A stretch of 64,000 bases of DNA from Couchioplanes caeruleus (GTDB taxonomy: Bacteria > Actinomycetota > Actinomycetes > Mycobacteriales > Micromonosporaceae). Numbering within the stretch: position 1 is the stretch's first letter; every line of letters starts with the position of its first letter. The DNA lies in the NCBI RefSeq assembly GCF_023499255.1, contig NZ_CP092183.1, positions 3,096,501 through 3,160,500 on the forward strand, written 5' to 3'. The notes under the pieces were generated by a model. It was not told the DNA's origin. It was given only the letters and a program-made list of their open reading frames with translations, and ran no database searches. A program made the translations under genes and the position numbers. Shown piece after piece: positions 26,627 to 34,763 of the stretch.

Positions 26627-26834
26627 GCCAGGGGTCCTCGACGTGGTTGTGAACGAACAGACTTCAGGTCGACAGGCGTTGATCTGTCGACGGGCGGCGC
26701 GTGCCGGAACGTGATGATCTGGCGATCGGACATCTGTACGCGTGCCCAGTGGGCTGCCGATGCCGCGCCGCACGATTTCTGGGGGCGTCGGCGGCGGTCG
26801 GAGGCACACCTGAAAGGTGGCAGCCCCACCGGAG

Positions 26835-27167
26835 CTATTCCCGCTGCGCCGGGTCCACGACGCGGGCGCCGGGTGGCAGGATCAGCGCGTCGAGCGTGCC
26901 GTGCGTGCTGCCGCAATGGCGACAGCACGCACGGACGGCGTCCGGGTACGTCTGCTCGGATGGTTCATAGCCGTGCGGCAAGTAGCGCACTTCCTCGGCG
27001 ACACCCACCGAGTTCTGATGGAACTGGAAGCAGTCGTGCCGCCGGCCATTCGGGTGTAGCCGGGCCAGCTCCGCCGTAGGCAGCTGCGTCAACGACTGGC
27101 CACGCACGTCAAGACAGTCCGGCCGATGCACGATCACCGCCGGCGGATAGTCCCGTGTCTGGGACAT
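26835..27167 (-). CDS. Small hypothetical protein with a CCxxC motif (110 aa)
   Basis: Soluble, with a single Cys-rich site CCRHCGSTHG near residue 81 that could bind metal, and a single HDCFQFH segment near 44. ATG 27167 follows a GGGGG stretch at acceptable distance. The family is unknown. It lies between the GPP34 gene and the 180-aa hypothetical gene, about 100 and 200 bp from each, on the same strand. Confidence 0.5.
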   Translation of the reverse strand: MSQTRDYPPAVIVHRPDCLDVRGQSLTQLPTAELARLHPNGRRHDCFQFHQNSVGVAEEVRYLPHGYEPSEQTYPDAVRACCRHCGSTHGTLDALILPPGARVVDPAQRE

Positions 27168-27274
27168 CAGGCCCCCGCTCTCTCGTTGTGTGCTGCTTTC
27201 CGACGGGAATAGCCAACCTCGGGGTTCTTGGTCGTCTTACGGGTTTCGCCCGGCCGCGGCAATGACATATGCGA

Positions 27275-27817
27275 TTACCGCGACCGGGAGTTCAGGTAGC
27301 CGATGTCAGCTGCAATCGGGTGCTCTCGTGCCGGTCCGGGGGAAGCGCCGCAATCTGTATCGGCAGCAGAGGGCGGATCAGTCGATCGAGGGCACTCGGT
27401 GGAGGTGCAATTGGGGTGGCGTCGTGCGTGGGACACGAAGGCGGTTGCGGCCATTTTGACAACGGATACTGACGGCGCCCACAGGCCTGCGGCGGCCCAC
27501 TGATGCTGTTCTCGAGTGCGGCGTGCCTCAGCGGCCGGCTCACCTGTTTCGGGTCCAACATAATTGTGGGTGCCGTCCGGCCGGTCCACTCGTACGGCCC
27601 AGATCGATTCCTGCGGATTGGAGCAGGTGGGAACCCGCGCCGAATTGGATCGCCCACTGGCCGGTGCAGGGGTCAGGCTGGCCTGCGGGCTCGCCTGTAC
27701 GTCAGGGAGCGGGCCTCTGGCCGGCGGTGTCGTGAGCGCGGCGAGGGCGATCGCCGTGCGCGATCGGCCGCACGCTGCCGCGGTGCTGTTGAGTGCCAGG
27801 TCCACCGTGCTGGTCAT
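27275..27817 (-). CDS. Hypothetical protein (180 aa)
   Basis: The start is strong: ATG 27817 follows GGAGGAG six bases upstream. Residues 1-60 are low-complexity; a more ordered segment (about 70-110) reads ESIWAVRVDRPDGTHNYVGP, which looks like a small beta-rich domain. The C-terminal 50 residues are again low-complexity. It diverges from the XRE regulator gene, suggesting possible control by it. Function unknown. Confidence 0.6.
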   Translation of the reverse strand: MTSTVDLALNSTAAACGRSRTAIALAALTTPPARGPLPDVQASPQASLTPAPASGRSNSARVPTCSNPQESIWAVRVDRPDGTHNYVGPETGEPAAEARRTREQHQWAAAGLWAPSVSVVKMAATAFVSHARRHPNCTSTECPRSTDPPSAADTDCGASPGPAREHPIAADIGYLNSRSR

Positions 27818-28164
27818 CGTCAACTCCTCCGCCAACTCTGCTACCCATCTCGCCGCACGCGATAGGCGCTCACTGGGCTGCTGTACTCCGGTTTGACATC
27901 CGTCGAGCGGGGGTGCCTCGACATCATCAACTGATTGCGTGGGTCCACGATCACCCATCGCGTACAGGTGGTGAAGGCAGGCACGCGGGAATTGGGCGGG
28001 AATTTAAAAGGGAATGTAGCGGGTATCGGCGGCCCGACCAGCAACAACATGAGTGCGGCGCATGCGGGGGTCGGCCAAGCTAGAAAAACGTGGGTTACGA
28101 TGCCGATGTTGCTGGGCCAGCATTGGATAAGTCGAACGTCGGGGTGAGTCTGGGAGGTGCTGTT
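27818..28164. promoter_or_regulatory. Divergent promoter region of the 180-aa gene and XRE regulator
   Basis: A 347-bp gap between divergent starts with locally AT-rich stretches near 27990-28015 and 28080-28100, unusual for this DNA. Promoters for both directions probably lie here; I cannot fix -35/-10 boxes with confidence. Confidence 0.45.
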
Positions 28165-29040
28165 GTGGGAGTCAGCCCCTATGTTTGCAGGTTGCGACTC
28201 GCCGAAGAAATGTTCAGCATCCGGCAGGACGCGGGATATACCACAGAAAAACTCTTCGCTGAGACAGGAATACAACGGCAGAAAATTAGCCACATTGAGA
28301 CCGCAAATCGCCGGGTCGATCCGGCAGCGATTGAGGCTATCTTGACTCATCTCGCTGTCACCGGGGATCGATTTGGCTTGGTAATGCGGCTGGCCCGTGG
28401 TTCAGCTCACCAGGGCTGGTGGGAACGGTTCGACGACGAGATGGGGCCACGACAAGCGCGAACGGCTGATCTCGAAAGCGGAGCTGCGACCATCTTCCAG
28501 TTCCAGCCGTTCCTCATCCCCGGGCTCCTGCAGACACAGGAATTCGCCGCCGTGAGAGCCGCTGCCGACCGGGCTGCCAACTCCCGCCGCTTCTCTACCG
28601 CACGAATGCTCGAGGCCCGGATTCAACGCCAGGCGATCCTGTCAGGGCCGGACGCGACTCCCTTGGAAGTCATCTTGGACGAAGCAGTGCTGCGCCGACT
28701 CGCGGTGGCACCCCCGCAAGTGATGCACGACCAGCTAGACCACCTGGTTGGGGCTGCGCTCAACCAACCGTCGGTCACGGTCCGGGTACTACCGTTCGTC
28801 AGCGGGTTGAGCCGGCACGCGCAGGCTCGGACAGCATTCACCCACTACACCTACGCGGACCCAGATGACTCGGTCGTCGTCAACGTCGACACCAACATCG
28901 AGGACATGCTGCTCCACGACCAGGCCAAGGTCACCATCTACTCCGACCTTGCCGCCGAACTCCGGCGGGCCGCGCTCGGCCCAGCCGAATCCATCGAGTG
29001 CCTCGCCGCAGCGGCCGAGGACTGTCTGAGCAGGAGATGA
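28165..29040 (+). CDS. XRE-type regulator with DUF5753 domain (291 aa)
   Basis: The N-terminal HTH (about 14-60: LAEEMFSIRQDAGYTTEKLF then GIQRQKISHIETANRRVDP) is an XRE DNA-binding domain. The remainder fits DUF5753: QPFLIPGLLQTQEFAA near 110-126, then LDEAVLRRL and VTVRVLPF. GTG 28165 has GGGAGG seven bases upstream. It is followed directly by a DUF397 gene, the classic actinomycete pair that in Streptomyces controls development or secondary metabolism (Wbl-independent BldB/WhiJ-like systems). Confidence 0.9.
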   Translation: MGVSPYVCRLRLAEEMFSIRQDAGYTTEKLFAETGIQRQKISHIETANRRVDPAAIEAILTHLAVTGDRFGLVMRLARGSAHQGWWERFDDEMGPRQARTADLESGAATIFQFQPFLIPGLLQTQEFAAVRAAADRAANSRRFSTARMLEARIQRQAILSGPDATPLEVILDEAVLRRLAVAPPQVMHDQLDHLVGAALNQPSVTVRVLPFVSGLSRHAQARTAFTHYTYADPDDSVVVNVDTNIEDMLLHDQAKVTIYSDLAAELRRAALGPAESIECLAAAAEDCLSRR

Positions 29041-29042
29041 CA

Positions 29043-29267
29043 ATGCGTATTCCCGCGAACGAGACAACCGGTGGGCGCCCCCCGGGCGTGTGGTTCAAGT
29101 CCCGTCGATCAGGGGGCGGCTCTGACTGCGTCGAGGTATGCAACCTCGAGGAAGGCGGGGTAGCGGTCCGCAACTCCAAGCGCCCAGACGCTGGAACCCT
29201 GATCTTCACCGACTCTGAGTTCGATGCATTCGTCGGAGGAGCCAAGGACGGCGACTTCGATCGGTAA
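29043..29267 (+). CDS. DUF397 protein, partner of the XRE regulator (74 aa)
   Basis: The DUF397 core is clear: VWFKSRRSGGGSDCVEV (16-32), then VAVRNSKRPDAGTLIF and a final W/F-rich FDAFVGGAKDG. ATG 29043 with CAGGAG six bases before is preferred to ATG 29037 (ATGA overlap with the XRE stop). These small proteins antagonise the paired XRE regulator in known cases; here that is by homology. A strong hairpin follows. Confidence 0.88.
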   Translation: MRIPANETTGGRPPGVWFKSRRSGGGSDCVEVCNLEEGGVAVRNSKRPDAGTLIFTDSEFDAFVGGAKDGDFDR

Positions 29268-29302
29268 CAGACAAAGGGCAAGTCTCATGCTGCTCGCCAG
29301 GA

Positions 29303-29332
29303 GGCTGGCGCCCGTTCTGTGGCGCCAGCCTG
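29303..29332 (+). terminator. Hairpin terminator after the XRE/DUF397 pair
   Basis: Perfect 11-bp arms AGGCTGGCGCC (29303-29313) and GGCGCCAGCCT (29322-29332) with an 8-nt loop, 35 bp past the DUF397 stop. Confidence 0.75.
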
Positions 29333-29473
29333 CACTGCGCCGAGCCAGCGTTGACCACGGCGTTGCGATGCCCGCCCACAAGGATGATCGCCTCTCGATA
29401 CTCACGTAGCGGTCGCCTAGTGGACCGAGAGTTACGTGCGCCGAGGCCGGAGTGAACGCACCGGGGAGAAGGA

Positions 29474-30979
29474 ATGACGGAGTCGCGCAGGACGCCTAAC
29501 AGGCAGTTCCGCGACGCGCGCCTGCGCCTTTTCGGTACCCGCGAGGCTCTTGCCGAAGCAGCTAATGCCTATCTTTCTCCCGCGTTCCTGCTATCGCCGC
29601 ACGACATAGGGAAAATCGAACGCGGTGTAGTCACTTTCCCGCGTGCTCCACGCCGCGCCGCCCTTCGCCAGGCGCTGCAGGCACCGTCAGATGAAGCCAT
29701 CGGGTTCTTCGACTCTCGCCGCCCGGGACCCGCGTCCACCGGCGGGGTATGGCCGCTGATGGCGGACGCCCATGCCGGCTGGACCGACGGGCAGCACCGT
29801 CCCGCTCGACGTGAGTCGTTCCTGTCGATCAACGGTGGACGCGCCGGCGTCCCTGTAACGCAGACTGCATCCGTTGATCCACCAGCAACAGGCCCGTCTG
29901 AGTATCCTTCCCAGCAGTGGCCCGGTGTGCCCACGACTCGGCGGATGCCGGGCAATGTTCCCTACGGAGACGACAGCAGCGCGATCCCAATGCAGCGGCG
30001 AGACCTACTGAAAGCAGTCAGCGTCCTGGCGGCGAGTGCGAATCCACTCGTGCAGTGGGAGGCCCTTCGCCACGGCATTTGCGCCGCCGTGGACCCGGAC
30101 CTGGATCAGTGGGATCAGATCGTTGCCGATTACGGGAACGCCTACTACCGGCAACCGGCCGACCAGGTCTTAGCGACTCTGCGGGCTGACCTAACCGTGG
30201 TGCAAACGATGGCGGGGGTCGCCGCCGGCGCAGCGCGGAACCACCTGTTACAGGTCATGGCGCGTCTCTCGGTGCTCGTAGCGCAAAGCATGGTCGCGGC
30301 AGGCCAGACGCTCGTCGCCGCCCGGTGGTGGCGCAACGCGCAAAGTTACGCCGACAAATCCGGTGACGCGGACTCCATCGTGCTGACTAGGGCATGGGAC
30401 GTGGTGAACGGCTGCTACGACGGCCGCCCCCCAGCCGAAACCCTCCGCCTTGCCGATGATGTGTTACCCCTGACCCACGGACGCGCGACCTCGGCGTCGT
30501 GCGGACTGCTTGCTGGTCGAGCGCAAGCGCTCTCCCTAGCCGGCGAGCACACCGAAGCGATCGCCACCGTTCGCCAGCTCAACGACTTGGCCGAGCAACT
30601 CCCCAGCTCGGTAACTCGAGACACGGGCTCGCTGTGGGGATGGCCGGAGCACCGCCTCCGGCATACCGAAGCCTGGGTCTACGCCCACGCCGGCCAAGTT
30701 CCGGAGGCGAGTCGAGCGAGAGAGCAGGCGGAGCAGCTGTATCCCGCCTCCTTGTTACGTCTGCGGACCCAGGTCCAGCTGCACCACGCCGCGGCGTTGA
30801 TCCGTGGAGGTTGTATCCCGGACGGACTCCGGCAAGCGGCAGACGCACTCGACCAACTTCCATCGGACCAGCACAACGAACTACTTCGCACGGTCGCCCG
30901 GCAGGTCACGGGCGCGGTCCCCGCCCAAGAACGGAATCGGCCGATGTATCGGGAACTCACCGAACGCGTCGTCGCCTAG
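29474..30979 (+). CDS. HTH-module regulator with TPR-like C-terminus (501 aa)
   Basis: Residues 8-80 form the HTH module found in three proteins of this window (RLFGTREALAEAANAYL then HDIGKIERGVVTFPRAPRRA). A low-complexity linker (80-170) leads to MQRRDLLKAVSVLA and a helical TPR-like array to the end, as in actinobacterial XRE-TPR regulators. ATG 29474 is preceded by GGGGAGAAGG. A GNAT gene starts nine bases after its stop and is probably co-transcribed. Signal sensed by the TPR array is unknown. Confidence 0.82.
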   Translation: MTESRRTPNRQFRDARLRLFGTREALAEAANAYLSPAFLLSPHDIGKIERGVVTFPRAPRRAALRQALQAPSDEAIGFFDSRRPGPASTGGVWPLMADAHAGWTDGQHRPARRESFLSINGGRAGVPVTQTASVDPPATGPSEYPSQQWPGVPTTRRMPGNVPYGDDSSAIPMQRRDLLKAVSVLAASANPLVQWEALRHGICAAVDPDLDQWDQIVADYGNAYYRQPADQVLATLRADLTVVQTMAGVAAGAARNHLLQVMARLSVLVAQSMVAAGQTLVAARWWRNAQSYADKSGDADSIVLTRAWDVVNGCYDGRPPAETLRLADDVLPLTHGRATSASCGLLAGRAQALSLAGEHTEAIATVRQLNDLAEQLPSSVTRDTGSLWGWPEHRLRHTEAWVYAHAGQVPEASRAREQAEQLYPASLLRLRTQVQLHHAAALIRGGCIPDGLRQAADALDQLPSDQHNELLRTVARQVTGAVPAQERNRPMYRELTERVVA

Positions 30980-30988
30980 CATTCTGCT

Positions 30989-31549
30989 GTGATCACCTAC
31001 GCGCGGCATCAGGGTCCGACTTCACTGACTGCGGCGGCTCCGTTGGTCGATCTTTACGCGGTCGTCTACGCCGAACCGCCGTACAACGAGGGTCTCGAGC
31101 AGGTCGACCGATTCCGAACCAGCCTCCTCGAGGAATCACGACGTCCCGGTTTCACGCTGATCACCGCCAAGGATGGCGACACGCTGATCGGAGCCTCCTA
31201 CGGGTGGATCATGCCTGCTGGAACGTGGTGGTCGAACGCGAGCCGGCCGGCCCCTGCCGAGATCGTGGACGCCGCCAAGTTCGCCGTCATGGAGTGGATC
31301 GTGACACCTCGGCGGCGCGGTGAGGGGATCGGCGACGTTCTGATCCGTCAACTGCTCGAAGACCGCCCTGAGCGTTTCGCCACCCTGGCGTCTGATCCGC
31401 GTTCCGCTGCGCGGGGCATGTACCGGCGGGCCGGCTGGATCGAGGCCGGCGAAACGACGTTGTCCTGGGGGCCATCAATGGACCTACTTCTCCTCAAACT
31501 GCCGCTGCCAACTAGTCAGAAGGTCGGCAACGACCAAGCGCGGCCGTGA
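30989..31549 (+). CDS. GNAT-family acetyltransferase (186 aa)
   Basis: The acetyl-CoA motif VMEWIVTPRRRGEGIGDVLI (about 100-119) and the later SDPRSAARGMYRRAGWIEAG are typical GNAT motifs A and B. The N-terminal YAVVYAEPPYNEGLEQVDRF resembles small-molecule acetyltransferases in actinomycetes. GTG 30989 lies nine bases after the stop of the HTH/TPR regulator gene; no separate RBS is seen, so coupling is likely. Substrate unknown. Confidence 0.85.
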   Translation: MITYARHQGPTSLTAAAPLVDLYAVVYAEPPYNEGLEQVDRFRTSLLEESRRPGFTLITAKDGDTLIGASYGWIMPAGTWWSNASRPAPAEIVDAAKFAVMEWIVTPRRRGEGIGDVLIRQLLEDRPERFATLASDPRSAARGMYRRAGWIEAGETTLSWGPSMDLLLLKLPLPTSQKVGNDQARP

Positions 31550-31936
31550 GCGGCTTACGGCTGGCCAGCCTTCTAGCCTGTCTTCGTCGGGTTAGGGCCC
31601 TCGTGGCGCGGACATGGGCCAATGAGCTAGCGGGTGGCTGCCCCCACAGGTTTCCACGGCAAATAGGATTGACGGCCATTTCATAGCTGCTGGCGGCTGC
31701 TTCCTGCTGCGTCCTTAAGTCGCCTGATCCGTGCCCGAAATAGTGGTCGGTTTGACCGATCTCCTGCGGGCTGTCTCGGCTGCGCGATCCTCCACCCGAG
31801 GTGGCGTCTGCCTGCCGATTCCCCTCTGAATCCCGGTCGCTTCCCGCCAACTTGGCGTTCCCGGCTGGTCCGAGATGCGTGACTGTGGAACTCCACGGTG
31901 GTGTGTAGCTGCCGTACGAAACGGGAGGTAGGCCGG
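31550..31936. other. Intergenic region upstream of the CYTH gene
   Basis: No gene supported. It contains the element at 31817-31894 that recurs upstream of the glycosylase operon, and presumably the promoter of the CYTH-kinase operon. Confidence 0.5.
31817..31894 (+). repeat. Upstream element, copy 1
   Basis: Similar to 42751-42818: shared GATTCCCC, TTCCCGCCA..T..GGCGTTCC, ATGC and TGTGGA landmarks in the same order. The core here is a palindrome CGCCAACTTGGCG at 31845-31857. It ends about 40 bp before the CYTH start. A shared regulatory site is my inference. Confidence 0.45.
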
Positions 31937-33112
31937 ATGAGTCAATTAGTGCCGCCGGAGACGGCACTTGCCCAGATCGTGATGGTCTTGGGCGCGCCGA
32001 TCCTGCGCCATAGACCAGCCGCGGTCGACTATGCGGTGCTCGCCTCCATCGGCCATCCGGAGTCTGCCTTCCGCAACACCGTCGTACTCGGTCGTGGCCT
32101 GGTGCCGCCCGCCATGTCTTACCAGATCCACCGTCCGGGAGAGCTGCCGCAGAACGGGATGGCGAAGTGGGGCACGCTCGTCGCCGGCTCGACGAAGTTC
32201 CCGGGGCCGACAGCGCCGCTGTTCTGCCTTGCTGGCGACGCCGAATCCGGTTGGCGCCCGTACTCACAGGTCGAGGTTTCCGGGGAGGAGGCGCTGTTTG
32301 TCGCCCTTGACGGCGAAGAGCTTCTGGGTGATCCGGACGACACCGGCACCGTATTGGGCTGGCTGGAGGACCTCGGCCAACGTCACCGCCGACACCGGCC
32401 GCAGCTCAACAACCACCAGCGATGGTTCATCAACGCCGCTCCTGGCACCGAGATCGAACAGAAGTTCACCCTCTCCGGACAACCGGACATCTGGCATCTT
32501 GCATTGAAAATCCGTGGGCTGCTCGCCGACGGTGAACTGCCGGGCTGGATGCCGGAGCACGGCAATGACTTCGAGCAGTGGAGTTTCCCGACCCACCTGT
32601 TCGAGGTCCCCGGCGCTGACGGCGAGCGAGGCGACCTCGCCTTCATCCCGGCCGTTGACGGGCGATGGATCATCCGCCGCAAGTGGTTCGACGCGGACGC
32701 GGCGATCCGCCGCGAAGAACTGACCGACGGTGTGGTCCTACCGGCCGACCCTGACCTGGTAGCTGTGGCTCAGGAGCGGTTCGGGGCGACGGTGGTGCCG
32801 ATCGGCACGTACGTGCGGACGCGTTACAACGTCATGCTGGAGTCGCTCGACACCGGGCATGTCTTTTCGATCATGTTCGACGAGTGCTCGACGGACGGTG
32901 TGCCGGACGTCTTGCACCAGGTGGAGGTCGAGTACGTTCGCAGCCGTGCACTTGCCCGGCCGGGCGCGTACGACGAGGTCCTGGCCGAATTCGAGTCGTT
33001 GAACGTTTGGACTCGGTTGTTCCTCGACGCACATAACGTCGGTTTCGTCGAGGATCATCTCTCCAAGTTGAGTTGGCTGAAGAAGCTCAAGCAGCGGGAC
33101 AAGGTTCCCTGA
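31937..33112 (+). CDS. CYTH-like domain protein, possible triphosphate-acting enzyme (391 aa)
   Basis: The CYTH/triphosphate-tunnel hallmark ExExK occurs as EIEQK at 172-176 and is followed by strands rich in basic residues (WIIRRKWF; TYVRTRYNVML) and by HQVEVEY near the end, the usual EVExE strand. CYTH enzymes hydrolyse or cyclise triphosphates such as inorganic triphosphate, thiamine triphosphate or ATP. The N-terminal 160 residues are an unassigned extra domain. ATG 31937 has GGGAGG at good spacing. It begins a three-gene row with a P-loop kinase and the split PEP-synthase-like gene. Confidence 0.7.
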   Translation: MSQLVPPETALAQIVMVLGAPILRHRPAAVDYAVLASIGHPESAFRNTVVLGRGLVPPAMSYQIHRPGELPQNGMAKWGTLVAGSTKFPGPTAPLFCLAGDAESGWRPYSQVEVSGEEALFVALDGEELLGDPDDTGTVLGWLEDLGQRHRRHRPQLNNHQRWFINAAPGTEIEQKFTLSGQPDIWHLALKIRGLLADGELPGWMPEHGNDFEQWSFPTHLFEVPGADGERGDLAFIPAVDGRWIIRRKWFDADAAIRREELTDGVVLPADPDLVAVAQERFGATVVPIGTYVRTRYNVMLESLDTGHVFSIMFDECSTDGVPDVLHQVEVEYVRSRALARPGAYDEVLAEFESLNVWTRLFLDAHNVGFVEDHLSKLSWLKKLKQRDKVP

Positions 33113-33141
33113 GCAAGACGAGAAGGGTGGAAGCAGCGGCA

Positions 33142-33708
33142 ATGCGCATGCTCTGTGTCTACGGGGTTGCCGGGGCCGGCAAGTCGACCGTCAGCGCGAG
33201 GATCGAAGGCGCGCTGACCTCCCGCGGTCTGCGGGTGGAGATCGTCAAGCTCGCGCTGCCGCTGTACCAGCTGCAACAGCACATCTATGCGACCGCCGGT
33301 CGTGATGTGCCGCTCTGGACCCACGACAACGACATCCTCCGCTCCCTGGCAACACATCTGCGCAGGATCAATGCCGATTTTCTCGTCGAAGACTTCCTGA
33401 ACCGGGTCGACAGGTCGACCGCCGACGTCGTGATCAACGACGACCTTCGCGACACCCTTGTCGATTACCCCCGTCTACGCGAAACCGGCTTCCAGTTCGT
33501 CCACGTTGCCTGCTCTGACGCTGTCCGCACCCGGCGCCTGCAGGCACGCGGAGACGTGAACGTTGTTCCGGACAGCGTCCAATCTTGGGGATTTGATCGC
33601 ATCTCCCCGGACTGGACGATCGACAACTCGACCGACGACTCCGACGAGCTTGATCAACAGATCCGCATCCTTCTCGACAAATGGCTGGCGCAGCAACCCC
33701 CGAGCTAA
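33142..33708 (+). CDS. P-loop nucleotide/nucleoside kinase-like protein (188 aa)
   Basis: The Walker A GVAGAGKST lies at 8-16, followed by a possible lid or base-binding helix and an INDDLRD (Walker B-like) segment near 99-105; CSDAVRTRRLQARGD looks like the Arg-containing lid of nucleoside monophosphate kinases. Size fits that superfamily. ATG 33142 is used, with GTG 33127 as alternative nearer to AGAAGG. It follows the CYTH gene by 29 bp. Substrate unknown. Confidence 0.7.
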   Translation: MRMLCVYGVAGAGKSTVSARIEGALTSRGLRVEIVKLALPLYQLQQHIYATAGRDVPLWTHDNDILRSLATHLRRINADFLVEDFLNRVDRSTADVVINDDLRDTLVDYPRLRETGFQFVHVACSDAVRTRRLQARGDVNVVPDSVQSWGFDRISPDWTIDNSTDDSDELDQQIRILLDKWLAQQPPS

Positions 33709-33788
33709 ACCGCTCGCTGCCAGCCCTGAGCTGACAGCGAGGTCCCCGTGACCAACCCACCCCTACACCTGGCTACCGACGCCGAACC

Positions 33789-33791
33789 TAA
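33789..33791 (+). repeat. IS target-site duplication, left copy (TAA)
   Basis: TAA immediately before the left inverted repeat; the right copy is at 34718-34720. TNA duplications are known for some IS5-family groups. Confidence 0.75.
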
Positions 33792-34717
33792 GTGTGTGTT
33801 TGAGAGTGGTGTCGCACGGCGTGTCCCTGACGGCGGCCGGGGTGGCCTGATGCTGTCGCGGTGAAGCGTGAGCGGCGGTACCCGTCGGACTTGACCGATG
33901 CGCAGTGGGAGATCGTGGAGCCGATGCTCCCCTTGATCAAGGAGCCAGGTCGGATCCCGAAGCATCCGCGGCGGGCGATCGTGGACGCGATTCTGTACGT
34001 GGTCCGCAGCGGCTGCTCGTGGCGGCAACTACCGGTTGATTTCCCGCCCTGGCAGACCGTGTACTGGCAGTTTCAGCAGTGGGAGCAACGCCAGGTCACC
34101 GAACGGATCCTGGAAGAACTCCGTGAACAGCTGCGCCTCGCCGAGGGCCGTGAGCCCGAGCCGTCGGCCGGGGTCATGGACTCGCAGTCGGTCAAGGCCG
34201 CCGACACCGTCGGCAGGGACTCCCGCGGCTACGACGCGGGTAAGAAGGTCAACGGCCGTAAGCGGTTCATCGTCACCGACACCCTCGGTCTGCTGGTCGT
34301 GGTCTGCGTGATGTCAGCGTCGTGGCAGGACCGCGACGGCGCGAAGACGACCCTGCTCAGCACCTACACGGCCTCGCCGATCCGGTACGTGTTCGCCGAT
34401 CAGGGCTTCGCCGGCAAGCTGGTCGACTGGGCTGCCGAGACCCTGAAGATCACCGTCGAGATCGTCCGCAAACCAGCGGACCAGCAAGGTTTCGTCGTGC
34501 ACCCGAAGCGGTGGGTCGTCGAACGCAGCCTTGCTTGGCTTACCGCGCACCGCCGCCTGGCCCGCGACTACGAACGCGACCCCGCAGTGTCCGAAGCGCT
34601 CATCCGATGGGCCGCGATCAACACCATGGTCCGCCGCCTCGACCGTGGCCGACCTGCCACCCGACAAGCCCGCCGGACACTCAGCGCGCCCGGATAACCG
34701 CCCTCTCAAACACCCAC
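33792..34717 (+). mobile_element. Complete IS5-family insertion sequence (926 bp)
   Basis: Terminal inverted repeats of 20 bp: GTGTGTGTTTGAGAGTGGTG (33792-33811) and, on the other strand, GTGGGTGTTTGAGAGGGCGG (34698-34717), with three mismatches. TAA duplications flank both ends. One transposase gene fills the element. It is inserted in codon 14-15 of the PEP-synthase-like gene, in the same orientation. Confidence 0.9.
33861..34697 (+). CDS. IS5-family transposase (278 aa)
   Basis: The N-terminal LTDAQWEIVEPMLP (11-24) and PRRAIVDAILYVVRSGCSWRQLP are the classic IS4/IS5 DUF4096 segment. The DDE residues are visible: Asp107 in VMDSQSVKAAD, Asp180 in VFADQGFAGK and Glu221 in WVVERSLAWL. The frame is intact and full length, so the element may be active. 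GTG 33861 starts it; no strong RBS. After its stop the same frame stays open into the host gene. Confidence 0.93.
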   Translation: MKRERRYPSDLTDAQWEIVEPMLPLIKEPGRIPKHPRRAIVDAILYVVRSGCSWRQLPVDFPPWQTVYWQFQQWEQRQVTERILEELREQLRLAEGREPEPSAGVMDSQSVKAADTVGRDSRGYDAGKKVNGRKRFIVTDTLGLLVVVCVMSASWQDRDGAKTTLLSTYTASPIRYVFADQGFAGKLVDWAAETLKITVEIVRKPADQQGFVVHPKRWVVERSLAWLTAHRRLARDYERDPAVSEALIRWAAINTMVRRLDRGRPATRQARRTLSAPG

Positions 34718-34763
34718 TAAGCCGCAACTGACCGGCCAGAAATTCGCCCGCCTGGTCTACGCC

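Noticed and set aside
26623..26736. 36-codon ORF overlapping the GPP34 start as ATGA
   Set aside because: No Shine-Dalgarno, low-complexity, and the GPP34 gene has its own RBS.
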